The notes: generated by a model from the sequence alone, not told the origin. Counted from the stretch's first letter, positions 1-10,204 are shown. The stretch: DNA of 64,000 nucleotides from Chromatiales bacterium (GCA_002729875.1 PBZD01000024.1:60476-124475), one strand, 5' to 3'. Translations and numbers: made by a program.

Positions 1-1
1 G

Positions 2-331
2 ATAGAGCTGTTGCTGGTTTCCGGGTTTCGCAGTACCGAGTACCAGGCACAGTTGATCACCAACAAACTGGCCGCCGGGCAAACCATCGACACCATCCTG
101 AAAGTTAATACCGCACCGGGTTTCAGCCAGCACCACAGCGGCCGGGCGATTGATATCGCCACCCCCGGGGTACGCCCGCTGGTCGAAGCTTTTGATCAAT
201 CACCGGCTTTTCAATGGTTATGCACCCAGGCCGGAAATTTTGGTTTTCTAATGCCATACGGACACAACAATGAATGGGACTTATCCTATGAACCATGGCA
301 CTGGTTTTTACACGAGGAACCTGAACAATGA
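2..331 (+). CDS. D-alanyl-D-alanine carboxypeptidase, VanY family (5' truncated by window edge)
   Basis: This is the C-terminal part of a zinc peptidase of the VanY/DdcY family, which trims the terminal D-Ala from peptidoglycan stem peptides in the periplasm. The frame is open to the first base, so the true start lies outside the window. The visible part carries the family core SGFRS, then the zinc-binding HHSGRAIDI and the closing EPWHW motif, which supply the His, Asp and His ligands and the catalytic Glu region. The stop overlaps the next gene in an ATGA, so the two are probably co-transcribed. Family assignment is firm; whether it is a soluble, lipid-anchored or tailored enzyme cannot be judged without the N-terminus. 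Confidence 0.88.
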   Translation: MELLLVSGFRSTEYQAQLITNKLAAGQTIDTILKVNTAPGFSQHHSGRAIDIATPGVRPLVEAFDQSPAFQWLCTQAGNFGFLMPYGHNNEWDLSYEPWHWFLHEEPEQ

Positions 332-1104
332 AGCCAACCAATTTTTTCACCCAGGGCTATACCTTTACCGGCACCTGGGATGACTATTTTATTTTCGGCA
401 TATTCTTTATTTGCGCGCTGCTCGGCGTCTTGCTGTTTCGGGAGCGCTCCAGACACGAACCCATGGTACACAGCCCACCGATGGCCTGGCTGCGGGCCGG
501 TATTTATTTCTGTTTCGTGATTGTTTTCAGCTGGGTGACGGGCGTCTTCAAGGTGGTTGTGCAATCACCACTCGTCACCAGCGAGCAAGCCGGCGATCCG
601 GTCTGGAACGCCGCCTTTGCCGCCTGTTGCATCATCGTCGTCTGGGCTTATGTCTACTGGTGGCCGCGCGGCACCTTAACGCATAGCCGCAAGTTATACC
701 TCTTGCCCACCGTGATCTATGGCCTGACCTGGGGCGCCTGCAGTGGGCTCCTGATGCTCTCTATCTATTCGATCCTGGAAGTATTCCAGTTGCCGGGAAT
801 CGTCAATGCCGTTTTATTAATCGCTGTATTTTCAGTCTATAACATGAATTATCAGCTCGGCTGGTGGGATATCCATGTATCCCCACCGCATAACATCAGG
901 GCCACCAATAACGGTAAGGTTCTGTTGTCGCATAACCCGTTTTTGCTGTCATCGCTTACCTTCCTGATCATTTATGGCAATGCCGGAATATTCGTGCTGC
1001 TGGGTGCCGCTGCATTGTGTGCATCGGCGATCGGTTTGCGCGTGCCGCCATTCTGGGCAAAAGACGGCGGGGCCGTCTCGATGGATACTGCGATAGGGGA
1101 GTAG
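328..1104 (+). CDS. Integral membrane protein of unknown function
   Basis: I do not recognise this 258-residue protein. It is strongly hydrophobic, with about six or seven predicted membrane segments (around residues 20-40, 57-75, 92-110, 125-145, 152-172 and 205-238) and many aromatic residues, including a YWWP stretch and a LGWWDIHVSPPHN loop with two histidines. The ATG overlaps the stop of the VanY-like peptidase, so translation is likely coupled and a role in the cell envelope is possible, but that is inference from position only. It ends 9 bases before the convergent gor stop. No signal peptide or catalytic motif is evident. Confidence 0.75.
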   Translation: MKPTNFFTQGYTFTGTWDDYFIFGIFFICALLGVLLFRERSRHEPMVHSPPMAWLRAGIYFCFVIVFSWVTGVFKVVVQSPLVTSEQAGDPVWNAAFAACCIIVVWAYVYWWPRGTLTHSRKLYLLPTVIYGLTWGACSGLLMLSIYSILEVFQLPGIVNAVLLIAVFSVYNMNYQLGWWDIHVSPPHNIRATNNGKVLLSHNPFLLSSLTFLIIYGNAGIFVLLGAAALCASAIGLRVPPFWAKDGGAVSMDTAIGE

Positions 1105-1113
1105 CTGCTTGAT

Positions 1114-2466
1114 TTAACGCATGGTGACGAGTTCTTCGGCACTGGTCGGATGAATCGCAACCGTGTCGTCAAAGTCCTGCTTGGTTGCTCCCATGCGAAT
1201 CGCGACAGCAAAACCCTGCAGCATTTCGTCAGCACCCGGTCCGAACAGGTGCACACCCACGACGCGCTGGTCTTTCCCAACCGTTATGAGTTTCATGCTG
1301 GCCTTGGTGCGGTGCTCGGTAAAACTGTTAATCATCGGCACAAACTCGGATGAATAGACAAAAACATCTTCACCGTATTGTTCACGCGCCTGTCTTTCTG
1401 TCAGTCCGCAGGTGCCGGCTGGTGGATGGGTAAATACAACCGTAGCAATGTTGGCGTAATCAAGCCGTCGATCAGGCATGCCGCCGTAAAGCCTGTCTGC
1501 AAGCCGCCGGCCGGCCGCGATGGCGACCGGCGTTAGTGCCGCCCGGCCGGTTACATCACCGACCGCAAAAATAGCCGGGTTGCTGGTCACCTGAAATTCA
1601 TCGGTAATAATGAATCCCTTGTCGTCGAGCGCAACACCAGCAGATTCCAGCCCCAGTGTTTCAGTCAATGCGTGTCGACCAATGCACCAGATCAATGAAT
1701 CATAAGGTCCGTGCCGATTGCCGTCTTCGGTCGTAAGTATCAGGCCGTCATCAGCCTGCTCGATACCGGTCGGCACGGCACGCCGTTGCAACCCAATACC
1801 GTCTGCCATCATTGCCGTAACAACTGATTGCTGAAGCATCTCATCGAATGAACGCAATACGCTATCGTAACGAACCAACAGGTCGACTTCAGCGCCGAGC
1901 GCCCGCAGCATCCCGGATAACTCAACGGCTATATAGCCGCTGCCGACCATCGCAACCCGGCCCGGTAAAGTGTCGAGAGCAAAAAAACCATCTGAAGTAA
2001 TACCGAGTTCAGCGCCGGGCAGGTCGGGCACGATCGGCGCACCACCGACAGCAATCAGCACCCGCTCGGCGGTTAGCAGCCGTTCACCTACGCGCACACA
2101 GTTCGATCCTTCAAGTACCCCGAAGCCGGCTATATATTCAATATCCTTGTTGGCAAGATTTTGCGCATAGATACCGTTTAACCGCGCCACATAGGCATCG
2201 CGCCGTGACTTGAGCGCAGACCAGTCATGCCGGAACGCAGTGGTATCGAATCCGTAACCGGCCGCATCGTGCAGTGTGTGTGCCGTACTGGCCGCATTCC
2301 ACATAATTTTTTTCGGTACGCAACCAACGTTGACGCAAGTTCCGCCGAGCCGGCCGGCCTCGACGACGGCAACTCGCGTACCATACCCGGCCGCACGTTG
2401 TGCCGCTGCCAGGCCGCCACTGCCGCCGCCAATGACGATCAGGTTGAAGGAATTTTGTTCAGTCAT
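1114..2466 (-). CDS. gor: Glutathione-disulfide reductase
   Basis: This FAD-dependent cytoplasmic enzyme reduces oxidised glutathione with NADPH. The 450-residue length is normal. It shows an N-terminal FAD dinucleotide fold ([12 protein letters not shown], residues 11-21), the redox-active disulfide in [13 protein letters not shown] (Cys44 and Cys49), a second dinucleotide fold near residues 175-195 ([12 protein letters not shown]), the FAD-binding [14 protein letters not shown] segment (here [10 protein letters not shown]), and the C-terminal HPTSAEE containing the catalytic His-Glu pair. It is divergent from prlC, with about 120 bases between the two starts, so both promoters should lie there. 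Trypanothione reductase or another disulfide reductase is less likely given the context and motif set. Confidence 0.93.
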   Translation of the reverse strand: MTEQNSFNLIVIGGGSGGLAAAQRAAGYGTRVAVVEAGRLGGTCVNVGCVPKKIMWNAASTAHTLHDAAGYGFDTTAFRHDWSALKSRRDAYVARLNGIYAQNLANKDIEYIAGFGVLEGSNCVRVGERLLTAERVLIAVGGAPIVPDLPGAELGITSDGFFALDTLPGRVAMVGSGYIAVELSGMLRALGAEVDLLVRYDSVLRSFDEMLQQSVVTAMMADGIGLQRRAVPTGIEQADDGLILTTEDGNRHGPYDSLIWCIGRHALTETLGLESAGVALDDKGFIITDEFQVTSNPAIFAVGDVTGRAALTPVAIAAGRRLADRLYGGMPDRRLDYANIATVVFTHPPAGTCGLTERQAREQYGEDVFVYSSEFVPMINSFTEHRTKASMKLITVGKDQRVVGVHLFGPGADEMLQGFAVAIRMGATKQDFDDTVAIHPTSAEELVTMR

Positions 2467-2589
2467 ACTGTTTGTTCCACGTTGTGGTGTCCGAGCAATT
2501 GGCCGTGCCGGAAGTGTAAGTCACGTTGTGCCGCTGTGATAGGATGCCGCTTTCGCCGTACAAACACACTACAAGGAATCTCCTGTCGA

Positions 2590-4644
2590 ATGGGGACAAA
2601 CCCGCTTTTGGCCGCCGACCGGCTGCCCGAATTCAGCGCGATCAAACCCGAACACATCGAACCGGCGTTGACGTACAGACTCAACGCAAACCGTGAGTGC
2701 ATCGAAACATTGCTCACCGACGTCGAAAGCCGGGGAGCAGATTTTACGACCGCTATTCTACCGCTCGAAGAACTCGGCGATCAGCTTGGCCGCGTCTGGG
2801 GTCCGATCGGTCACCTGCATGGTGTGATGAATTCGCCGGAGCTGCGTAAAGCCTATAACGACTGTCTGCCGGCACTCTCACGCTATCAGACCGAAATAGC
2901 GCAGGACACGCGCCTGTGGCGTCTGTATCAAAAAGTAGCCGAGACGCTGCCGGACGATGCGGCCACCAGTCCGGCCGCCAGTGTCGTCAACCACGCGCTA
3001 CGGGATTTCCACCTCGCCGGCGTCGACCTGCCCGCAGCACAGAAGCAGCAATTCAAGACCCTGGTTGAAGAACTGACGCAACTCGGCGCGCGTTTTGAAC
3101 AAAACGTACTCGACTCGATGGCCGCCTGGTCCGCCCATGTCACTGACCCGGCGCAACTGGCCGGGCTGCCGGCCTGGGTAATTGAACAAGCCGCCCTGAA
3201 TGCCGGCGAGTCATCGCTGGACGGATGGCTATTCAGGCTCGACCAACCAACCTATGTAGCCATCTTGACGTACGGGGAATATCGTAACCTGCGCTGGCGT
3301 TTTTACCGCGCCTGGACGACCCGCGCCTCCGACCAGGCCGACGATGCCCAGGGCGACAATGAAAACGTTGATAACACCGCTACCATCGAGCGCATACTCG
3401 AACTCCGCCATGCAGTCGCCGGGCTGATAGGTTTTAAGAATTTTGCCGCTTATTCGCTCGCCACTAAAATGGCCGACTCAGTTGCCGAAGTGCTTGGTTT
3501 CCTGACCGGACTCGCGGAAAAATCTCACCTCACCGCCAGTGAGGAACTGGCTGAACTTGAATGTTTTGCAGGCGCATCACTCGAGGCCTGGGATATTGCT
3601 TTCTGGTCGGAAAAGCTCCGCGAGGAACGCTACTCGGTTTCGGATGAACAATTAAGACCGTACCTGCCACTTGACCGGGTCCTCGCGGGACTGTTCAAAG
3701 TCATGACCAGGCTGTACGGCCTAACGGCACAGCAGGTCGACGACATAGATGTATGGCACGATGATGTCAGCTATATCGAACTGACGCAGCCGGATGGAGT
3801 TATTGTCGGTGGTTTTTATATGGATCTCTTCGCGCGCCCGGACAAACGCTCAGGCGCATGGATGGACGGATGCATCAATCGCAAGGATTTTGCCGGTCAT
3901 TTCGCACAACCGGTTGCCCAGCTGGTCTGTAACTTTGCCCCGGTGAGCGAAGCAACGCCCAGTCTGCTGACGCACAACGATGTACTGACGCTGTTTCATG
4001 AATTTGGCCACACACTGCATCACCTGCTGACCCGCGTAGATTATCCCAGCGTATCCGGAATCAATGGTGTAGCGTGGGATGCGGTGGAACTGCCGAGCCA
4101 GTTCATGGAGAATTTCGCATGGGAGCCGGAGGTTCTGCAGATGATTTCCGGGCACTATGAAACCGGTGAATCTCTGCCGGATGAGCTGCGCGACAAGCTA
4201 CAGGCCTCACGAACTTTTCATGCCGGACTGCAGATGTTGCGTCAGCTGGAACTGGCGATTTTTGATCTGCGCCTGCACGCCGAGTATGACCCGCAGGTCG
4301 GCGGCAATATTAACGCGCTGCTCGGTGAGATCCGGCAACAGGTTGCGGTTATCAAACAGCCCGACTTCAACCGGTTTGCCAATTCATTCTCGCATATCTT
4401 TGCCGGTGGTTATGCGGCCGGTTACTACAGCTACAAATGGGCCGAGGTACTTGCGGCAGATACCTGGGCGGCTTTTGAAGAGTCCGGAATTTTTACGACC
4501 GATATTGCCGAACGGTTCAGGTGCGAAATTCTGGAGATCGGCGGCACCCGCCAGATCAGCGATGCGTTTAAGGCCTTTCGCGGCCGTACACCGCAGATCG
4601 AGCCGCTGCTTGCACAATCCGGTATCGCCAACGAAACACCATGA
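2590..4644 (+). CDS. prlC: Oligopeptidase A (M3 family metallopeptidase)
   Basis: A cytoplasmic zinc endopeptidase that degrades short peptides, including cleaved signal peptides. The frame is open much further upstream, but that part overlaps gor antisense and has no similarity; I take ATG 2590 (MGTNPLLAADRLPEFSAIKPEH), which matches the usual N-terminus and gives 684 residues, the normal length. AGGA about 13 bases upstream is a modest ribosome site. The M3 signature HEFGHTLHH sits at residues 470-478 (His470, Glu471, His474), with the third ligand in the following SQFMENFAWEP stretch. The stop overlaps xthA in an ATGA, so the two genes form an operon. Confidence 0.95.
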   Translation: MGTNPLLAADRLPEFSAIKPEHIEPALTYRLNANRECIETLLTDVESRGADFTTAILPLEELGDQLGRVWGPIGHLHGVMNSPELRKAYNDCLPALSRYQTEIAQDTRLWRLYQKVAETLPDDAATSPAASVVNHALRDFHLAGVDLPAAQKQQFKTLVEELTQLGARFEQNVLDSMAAWSAHVTDPAQLAGLPAWVIEQAALNAGESSLDGWLFRLDQPTYVAILTYGEYRNLRWRFYRAWTTRASDQADDAQGDNENVDNTATIERILELRHAVAGLIGFKNFAAYSLATKMADSVAEVLGFLTGLAEKSHLTASEELAELECFAGASLEAWDIAFWSEKLREERYSVSDEQLRPYLPLDRVLAGLFKVMTRLYGLTAQQVDDIDVWHDDVSYIELTQPDGVIVGGFYMDLFARPDKRSGAWMDGCINRKDFAGHFAQPVAQLVCNFAPVSEATPSLLTHNDVLTLFHEFGHTLHHLLTRVDYPSVSGINGVAWDAVELPSQFMENFAWEPEVLQMISGHYETGESLPDELRDKLQASRTFHAGLQMLRQLELAIFDLRLHAEYDPQVGGNINALLGEIRQQVAVIKQPDFNRFANSFSHIFAGGYAAGYYSYKWAEVLAADTWAAFEESGIFTTDIAERFRCEILEIGGTRQISDAFKAFRGRTPQIEPLLAQSGIANETP

Positions 4645-5414
4645 AAATAGCCAGCTGGAACGTTAATTCATTACGGGTCCGCCTGCCCCATGTGCTCGAT
4701 TGGCTGAACAAACATCAGCCAGATATTCTCGGCCTGCAGGAACTGAAAATGCCGACCGAGGCATTCCCAACCGATGAAATTGCGGAACTCGGCTATAAGT
4801 CCGTCGCATTCGGCCAAAAAACCTACAACGGCGTCGCCCTGTTGTCGCGACATGAGCCCGCCAACGTAACAACCGGCTTACCCGATTTTCCCGATGAACA
4901 AAGTCGGGTTATCGCTGCCGACTATGGAAGTGTGCGCGTCGCCAACCTGTATGTACCGAACGGGCAGACCATTGGCGCGGAAAAATTTGTTTACAAACTT
5001 GCCTGGCTCAACGCATTACGCGCCTGGCTTGCGGCAGAGCTTGTTGCCAATGCAAACATTGTTGTCATGGGTGATTTCAACATTGCGCCGGCAGATCGTG
5101 ACGTTTATGACCCACAGCAATGGCGCGACAAGATACTGTGCAGCGATGATGAGCGGGCACAGTTGCAGGGCATTGAAGCCATTGGCTTTGCCGATACATT
5201 CCGGTTATTCGACCAACCGGACAATATTTTCAGCTGGTGGGATTATCGGGCCGCAGCATTTCGCCGCAAGCGCGGGCTACGCATCGATCTTATCCTCGCC
5301 TCGGCTGCGATGGCCGAACGTTGCACGACCAGCGACGTTGATTCTGAACCGCGCAAACTTGAACGACCTTCCGATCATGCGCCCGTATTTGCCGTGTTCG
5401 AGCCAACGCCATAA
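4641..5414 (+). CDS. xthA: Exodeoxyribonuclease III
   Basis: A DNA-repair nuclease of the endonuclease/exonuclease/phosphatase fold that cuts at abasic sites and degrades duplex DNA from 3' ends. All the expected motifs are present: NVNSLR (residues 8-13), LQELK with the metal-binding Glu34, YNGVALLSR, the GDFNIAPADRD active-site loop, RIDLIL and the C-terminal SDHAPV containing the catalytic His. Length (257 residues) is typical. It starts within the prlC stop codon (ATGA), giving translational coupling. About 140 bases separate it from the next gene; that gap holds no clear terminator. Confidence 0.95.
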   Translation: MKIASWNVNSLRVRLPHVLDWLNKHQPDILGLQELKMPTEAFPTDEIAELGYKSVAFGQKTYNGVALLSRHEPANVTTGLPDFPDEQSRVIAADYGSVRVANLYVPNGQTIGAEKFVYKLAWLNALRAWLAAELVANANIVVMGDFNIAPADRDVYDPQQWRDKILCSDDERAQLQGIEAIGFADTFRLFDQPDNIFSWWDYRAAAFRRKRGLRIDLILASAAMAERCTTSDVDSEPRKLERPSDHAPVFAVFEPTP

Positions 5415-5572
5415 CAACCATGCAACATCATTAACCATAACCCTGTGGGAGATGCTTTTACCATGATGTTTTATCTTATTGATTTCTGTGATCCAGTACC
5501 GTTAATGGGTAGCATCATTATGCGAAAATGCTATTTAATAATTATAAATAAAGCTTGATAGCCAGTTTCTGT

Positions 5573-6622
5573 ATGCTCAATAGTCCTGAATTTCTTCCCG
5601 GCAGCCGCTCGCAGCCGGCAGACCGTCGTGATGATTACGATGTGACGAATACTGTAAACGTCGCATCGGTTCCTGCCGTGCGTGACGCTATTCAGGCGTT
5701 GTTCGAGATGATTTTTCCCACCACATCATTCGATCCGTTATGGCTTGCCCTGCACGATTTTAACCTGCTGTTTGATGGGCGCCTGCCCGGTTATCGCGGT
5801 TGCGACACGGTCTATCACGACAAACAGCACACCCTTGACATGACTCTGGCCATGACGCGATTAATTATCGGGCATGAAAGTATTTGCGCCGAAAAAGATC
5901 GACTTGGCCCCGAACGTACCATGCTGGGTATCGTCACGGCCCTGTTTCACGATTCCGGTTACATCTGCCGCACTGATGAGCCACGCTGGCAAAATGGTGC
6001 CGAAGTTACCAACTGGCATGTTTCGCGTAGCGCTGAGTTTCTGCGCACCATATTGCCGCGCCTGGGGATGGAACACTGGACCGAATTGGCAACCCGGATT
6101 GTTCATTTCACCGGCTACGAAATCAACATCGATGATATAGAACTGGATGATCCAAAAGACATCATGATCGGCCATTTTCTTGGCACGGCCGACCTGATGG
6201 CGCAGATGGCCGATCGCTGTTATCTGGAAAAATGCCGCGACCGTCTTTATTCAGAATTTGTACTGGCCGGCGTAGCGATCACGCCACATTCGATTCATGT
6301 CAATGATATGAATTACTCATCAGGCATCGAGTTACTGAAAAAAACACCCGGTTTTTTTCAGAACATGGCAATGAAACGATTAAACACCAAGTTCAATCGT
6401 GCCTATAAATATATCGAAGCACTCTATGACGGGCGCAACCCGTATTTTGAATTTATAGAAAAGAATCTGCACTATCTTTGCCGCATCATCGACAGTGGCG
6501 ACTGGCATCAACTGCGGCGCAGTCCACCGTGCTATACGGCACTGGAAAACCCGATTCAATCAATCAGCGCCCTGGTCAGCCAACGACTTGCAAACCAGCG
6601 CGTGCCCGACAATTTAAGGTAA
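5573..6622 (+). CDS. HD-domain metal-dependent phosphohydrolase-like protein
   Basis: A protein of about 349 residues with an HD-type metal site: YHDKQH (His82 and His86), FHDSGY (His126-Asp127), then conserved histidines in NWHVSRSAEF and RIVHFTGYE and an Asp in GTADLMAQMADR. This order resembles HD/PDEase phosphohydrolases that act on nucleotides or cyclic nucleotides, but the substrate cannot be read from the sequence. It has no membrane segment and no fused signalling domain. ATG 5573 is preferred over the upstream TTG 5555; neither has a clear ribosome site. An imperfect repeat (TAGCAT...ATGCTA) just upstream, around 5508-5535, could be an operator. It is convergent with glmS. Confidence 0.75.
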   Translation: MLNSPEFLPGSRSQPADRRDDYDVTNTVNVASVPAVRDAIQALFEMIFPTTSFDPLWLALHDFNLLFDGRLPGYRGCDTVYHDKQHTLDMTLAMTRLIIGHESICAEKDRLGPERTMLGIVTALFHDSGYICRTDEPRWQNGAEVTNWHVSRSAEFLRTILPRLGMEHWTELATRIVHFTGYEINIDDIELDDPKDIMIGHFLGTADLMAQMADRCYLEKCRDRLYSEFVLAGVAITPHSIHVNDMNYSSGIELLKKTPGFFQNMAMKRLNTKFNRAYKYIEALYDGRNPYFEFIEKNLHYLCRIIDSGDWHQLRRSPPCYTALENPIQSISALVSQRLANQRVPDNLR

Positions 6623-6724
6623 TTTTTGTATCCGGCTCCGGTAATGATCTACGGCAATTAAAATTGTCGCAGACTCTTGCATAACCTATTGAGTTCGAAA
6701 GGCTCCCCAATCGGGCTTTCAGCA

Positions 6725-6751
6725 TTAAAAGCGGCTGGAGTTATTAGCCGC
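6725..6751 (-). terminator. Rho-independent terminator of glmS
   Basis: Read on the minus strand, downstream of the glmS stop, GCGGCT and AGCCGC form a 6-bp stem around a 9-nt loop and are followed directly by TTTT. Position and polarity fit termination of glmS. The convergent HD gene ends about 100 bases away. Confidence 0.7.
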
Positions 6752-6796
6752 AGCGAAATCAGGTTGCTGAAGAACAGTAATGAGAACCGGACAGCC

Positions 6797-8629
6797 TTAT
6801 TCCACGGTAACTGACTTCGCGAGATTACGCGGCTGGTCCACATCCGTTCCTTTCAGAACTGCCGCATGATACGCCAGCAGTTGCAGCGGCACCGTGTAGA
6901 CGATCGGCGCCTGAAAATAGCTTACATGTTGCGGCATGTTGATGACCGTGACACCGTCACTGGGTTTAATTCCGGCATCCGGATCAGCGAATACGATCAA
7001 TTCGCCACCACGCGCGCGCACCTCCATAAGGTTTGATTTAAGTTTCTCAAGCAGGTCATCGTTGGGCGCAACCGCGACGACCGGCATGTCAGCATCAACC
7101 AGCGCCAGTGGCCCGTGCTTTAACTCTCCCGCAGGGTAGGCCTCTGCATGAATATACGAAATTTCCTTGAGTTTCAGAGCGCCCTCCATTGCGATCGGAT
7201 GCATAATCCCGCGACCCAGGAACAAGGCATGCCGTTTATCAGCGAATCTTTTTGCGAGTTCGCACATCTCCCCGTCGAGCGCCAGCGTTTGCTCGACCAT
7301 CCGCGGCACTGCCTGCAACCGCCTGATGTGTTCAGCGGTGCGCCCGGGATTATTGCCGTGACCCTTTTCCAGTGAAATGACCAGCAAAGACAGTGCCGCC
7401 AACTGGGTGGTAAATGCCTTTGTTGATGCAACACCGATCTCCGGACCGGCGCGGGTCAGCATAACAAGGTCTGATTCCCTGACCAGCGAACTTTCGGCCA
7501 CATTACAGATCGCCAGTGTTGCAAGATAACCGGCACCCTGCGCCAGGTTCAGCGCCGCAAGCGTATCGGCTGTTTCCCCGGACTGCGAAATCGCCACGAA
7601 TAATGTGCCGGACGGAACCACGGGTTTGCGATAGCGATACTCACTGGCGATCTCGACATTACATGGCAGATGACAGAACTGTTCGATGAAGTAACGCGCT
7701 ACCATGCCGGCATGGTAGCTGGTACCGCAGGCGACAATGTGCACACCTTTAGTGCGCATGAACTGATCCGCAGCACCCGGGCCAAAAGCTGCATCGAGCA
7801 TATGATCACTACTGATCCGCTCTTCGAGCGTCTGCACGATACCTTCCGGTTGCTCATGTATTTCCTTGACCATGAAATGCCGATAACCGCCCTTATCAAT
7901 GGCGTCAGCAGACATTTCACTTTCGCGTACTGCTCTTGCAACCGGGGCGCCAGACGCATCGATAATCCGTACGCTGTTCCTGTGTACATCAGCGATATCG
8001 CCATCTTCAAGAAAAACAATCTGCCGCGTGACCGGCAACAGGGCGGCAACATCGGACGCGACAAAATTTTCTTCGGCCCCCAAACCGATCACCACCGGCA
8101 TCGCATGACGGGCAAGAACGATGTGCTCCGGATCGGCCAGAGACAACACAACAAGCGCGTACGCGCCCTTGAGATCTGCGCTGGTTGCCCGCACTGCATC
8201 AATAAGATCGGGTCGGGTCTGCAGGTGATAATGGATCAGGTGAACGATAACTTCGCTGTCAGTTTCCGTCGTACACTGATACCCCAGTGCCGCCAGCTTG
8301 ACACGCAGATCTTCATAATTCTCGATGATGCCGTTATGGACAATGGCCAGATCATCACCGGACATGTGCGGGTGGGCATTGGTTTCACTCGGCTCACCGT
8401 GCGTCGCCCAGCGCGTGTGAGCAATACCGATCCGGCTGGACAACGGCTCGTCGTCAAGTGCCGCTTCAAGTGCAGCCACCTTGCCAAGCCGCCGGCGTCT
8501 CTCAAGTGTGTTGTCAGCAATTGCCGCAATACCGGCCGAATCATAGCCGCGATACTCAAGACGCCTGAGGCCCTCGAGTAAAATCGGAACGACATTTCTT
8601 TTTGCAACTGCGCCGACAATTCCGCACAT
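6797..8629 (-). CDS. glmS: Glutamine--fructose-6-phosphate aminotransferase (isomerizing)
   Basis: This enzyme commits fructose-6-phosphate to glucosamine-6-phosphate, the first step of UDP-GlcNAc synthesis for peptidoglycan and LPS. The 610-residue protein begins MCGIVGAV, so the N-terminal Cys nucleophile of the class II glutamine amidotransferase domain is exposed after Met removal. The glutaminase half is followed by two SIS sugar-isomerase domains (about residues 285-425 and 455-600, with SQSGETADT and the CGTSYHA loop) and ends in LAKSVTVE, the standard C-terminus. glmU lies 61 bases upstream on the same strand, a common gammaproteobacterial pair. No glmS ribozyme-like leader is apparent. 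Confidence 0.96.
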   Translation of the reverse strand: MCGIVGAVAKRNVVPILLEGLRRLEYRGYDSAGIAAIADNTLERRRRLGKVAALEAALDDEPLSSRIGIAHTRWATHGEPSETNAHPHMSGDDLAIVHNGIIENYEDLRVKLAALGYQCTTETDSEVIVHLIHYHLQTRPDLIDAVRATSADLKGAYALVVLSLADPEHIVLARHAMPVVIGLGAEENFVASDVAALLPVTRQIVFLEDGDIADVHRNSVRIIDASGAPVARAVRESEMSADAIDKGGYRHFMVKEIHEQPEGIVQTLEERISSDHMLDAAFGPGAADQFMRTKGVHIVACGTSYHAGMVARYFIEQFCHLPCNVEIASEYRYRKPVVPSGTLFVAISQSGETADTLAALNLAQGAGYLATLAICNVAESSLVRESDLVMLTRAGPEIGVASTKAFTTQLAALSLLVISLEKGHGNNPGRTAEHIRRLQAVPRMVEQTLALDGEMCELAKRFADKRHALFLGRGIMHPIAMEGALKLKEISYIHAEAYPAGELKHGPLALVDADMPVVAVAPNDDLLEKLKSNLMEVRARGGELIVFADPDAGIKPSDGVTVINMPQHVSYFQAPIVYTVPLQLLAYHAAVLKGTDVDQPRNLAKSVTVE

Positions 8630-8690
8630 AGTTATTCAGCCCCTAATTCAGGTAGCGCCCGGGATTATCCGGGAGTTATTACGGGATCTT

Positions 8691-10061
8691 TTACCCGGAC
8701 TTGTCCTTGCTCGGTCGCTGCCAACCCCTGATCACTTTCTGCCGGGCCCGCTCAACGGTCAGTTCGCCGGCCGGCGCATCCTTCGATACCGTCGCGCCGG
8801 CACCGATCGTCGCACCGGCACCGATATTAACCGGCGCCACCAGTTCGACACCCGAACCGATAAATGCGCCATCACCGATTACCGTCGGGTGTTTATTAAC
8901 CCCATCGTAATTACAGGTGATAGTCCCCGCGCCTACATTAACCCGCTCACCAATAGTCGTGTCACCGATATAGGTCAGGTGATTAACCTTGCTGCCCTTG
9001 CCGATACGGCTTTTCTTGATCTCGACAAAATTCCCGAGTTTGGCCTGATCATCCAGTTCAACACCGGGGCGAGTGCGTGCGAACGGGCCTATCTCACAGG
9101 ATTTTCCGACCGTCGTCTGATCAATGATGCAATTCGGCAAAATCCTGGTACCGGCACCGATTGAAGCATTGCTGATAATGCTATTTGCACCAATCTGCAC
9201 ATCATCGCCGAGAACAACATCACCGGAAAAAATTGTATTGATGTCCAGAACCACGTCCCTGCCACAAGTCAGCTTGCCGCGAACGTCAACACGATTCGGG
9301 TCAATCATCGTAACACCCTGCTGCATCAGCGCATCAGTGACAGACCGCTGATGATTGCGCTCGGCTGCCGCAAGCTGTTGCTTATCATTGATACCCAGCA
9401 CTTCGGCAGGATTATCGGCATGCACCGGCACAACCGAAACGCCATCATCAATCGCACAAGTGACGATATCGGTCAGATAATATTCACCCTGGGTATTGTC
9501 CGATTTAATCCGTGGCAGCCAGGCGGTCAGGAATTGGGCCCGGCAGGCCATCAGACCCGTATTGATTTCCTTGATCAGTTTCTGCTCATCGGTCGCATCT
9601 TTTTCTTCAACAATGGCCCTGACATGACTGTCAATATCACGAACAATCCTGCCATAACCGTAAGAATCGGCAAGATTGGTGGTCAGAATTGCCAGCTTGT
9701 CGGTCTCAGCCGCCGTGATCAGCGGCTCAATCGTCGCCGCCCGTACCAGCGGCACATCACCACACAGAATCAGTACGACATCGTCCGCACCCAAATGCGG
9801 CAACGCCTGCATGACGGCATGGCCGGTTCCCAATTGCTCCGCCTGCAACACCCAGACCAGTTCCGCATCGCTAAAAGCGGCTTTAACCCGCTCGCCGCCA
9901 TGCCCGTAGACCACACAGATCCGGGTCGGGTCCAGCGCACCAACCGTGTCGGCCACGTGCGCCAGTAATGGACGGCCTGCCAGGGGCTGCAACACCTTGG
10001 GCAGATCAGAGCCCATCCGCTTGCCCTGGCCGGCAGCCAGAATGACGACGCTTACATCCAT
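8691..10061 (-). CDS. glmU: Bifunctional GlmU: GlcN-1-P acetyltransferase / GlcNAc-1-P uridyltransferase
   Basis: Catalyses the last two steps to UDP-GlcNAc in the cytoplasm. The N-terminal uridyltransferase domain shows the nucleotide-binding LAAGQGKRMGSDLPKVL (residues 8-24) and the GTGHAVMQA and CGDVPL segments. The C-terminal left-handed beta-helix of hexapeptide repeats (about residue 250 onward, for example IGANSIISNASIGAG) carries the acetyl-CoA site. Length of 456 residues is normal. It lies between the atpC-side repeat region and glmS on the same strand. A run of nine G residues at 10154-10162 lies roughly 95 bases upstream of the start. Confidence 0.96.
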   Translation of the reverse strand: MDVSVVILAAGQGKRMGSDLPKVLQPLAGRPLLAHVADTVGALDPTRICVVYGHGGERVKAAFSDAELVWVLQAEQLGTGHAVMQALPHLGADDVVLILCGDVPLVRAATIEPLITAAETDKLAILTTNLADSYGYGRIVRDIDSHVRAIVEEKDATDEQKLIKEINTGLMACRAQFLTAWLPRIKSDNTQGEYYLTDIVTCAIDDGVSVVPVHADNPAEVLGINDKQQLAAAERNHQRSVTDALMQQGVTMIDPNRVDVRGKLTCGRDVVLDINTIFSGDVVLGDDVQIGANSIISNASIGAGTRILPNCIIDQTTVGKSCEIGPFARTRPGVELDDQAKLGNFVEIKKSRIGKGSKVNHLTYIGDTTIGERVNVGAGTITCNYDGVNKHPTVIGDGAFIGSGVELVAPVNIGAGATIGAGATVSKDAPAGELTVERARQKVIRGWQRPSKDKSG

Positions 10062-10181
10062 GCGATATTTCCGTAGTTCGTAGGGTTCATCAAAGCAACT
10101 GTACCCGCTTGGGGCTGAAATTTGGAGTCCTGAGGATTAACTATCGGTTAGGTGGGGGGGGGAGGTGGTTGCCTGGCTGTA

Positions 10182-10204
10182 GGGGTTTCTCTGGGCGGTA
10201 TTTT
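10182..10204 (+). repeat. Partial inverted copy of the palindromic repeat's flank
   Basis: This 23-base stretch beginning GGGGTTTCTCTGGGCGG nearly matches, in inverted orientation, the outer flank of the full element at 10380-10400 (one mismatch over the first 19 bases). Together they bracket about 218 bases like terminal inverted repeats. After GGTATTTT the match to the element is lost, so this is either a remnant copy or one end of a larger mobile unit. Confidence 0.6.

Noticed and set aside
2227..2589. Upstream extension of the prlC frame
   Set aside because: Overlaps gor antisense and has no similarity to oligopeptidase A; the family N-terminus begins at 2590.
7670..8581. Long plus-strand reading frame (303 codons) opposite glmS
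   Set aside because: Entirely antisense to a well-conserved glmS; no family similarity and no ribosome site. It is a shadow frame.
8630..8690. glmS ribozyme or riboswitch ahead of glmS
   Set aside because: Only 61 bases separate glmU and glmS, too short for the ribozyme, and gammaproteobacteria are not known to use it.
9351..9968. Plus-strand frame of 205 codons opposite glmU
   Set aside because: Antisense to conserved glmU, composition typical of a shadow frame.
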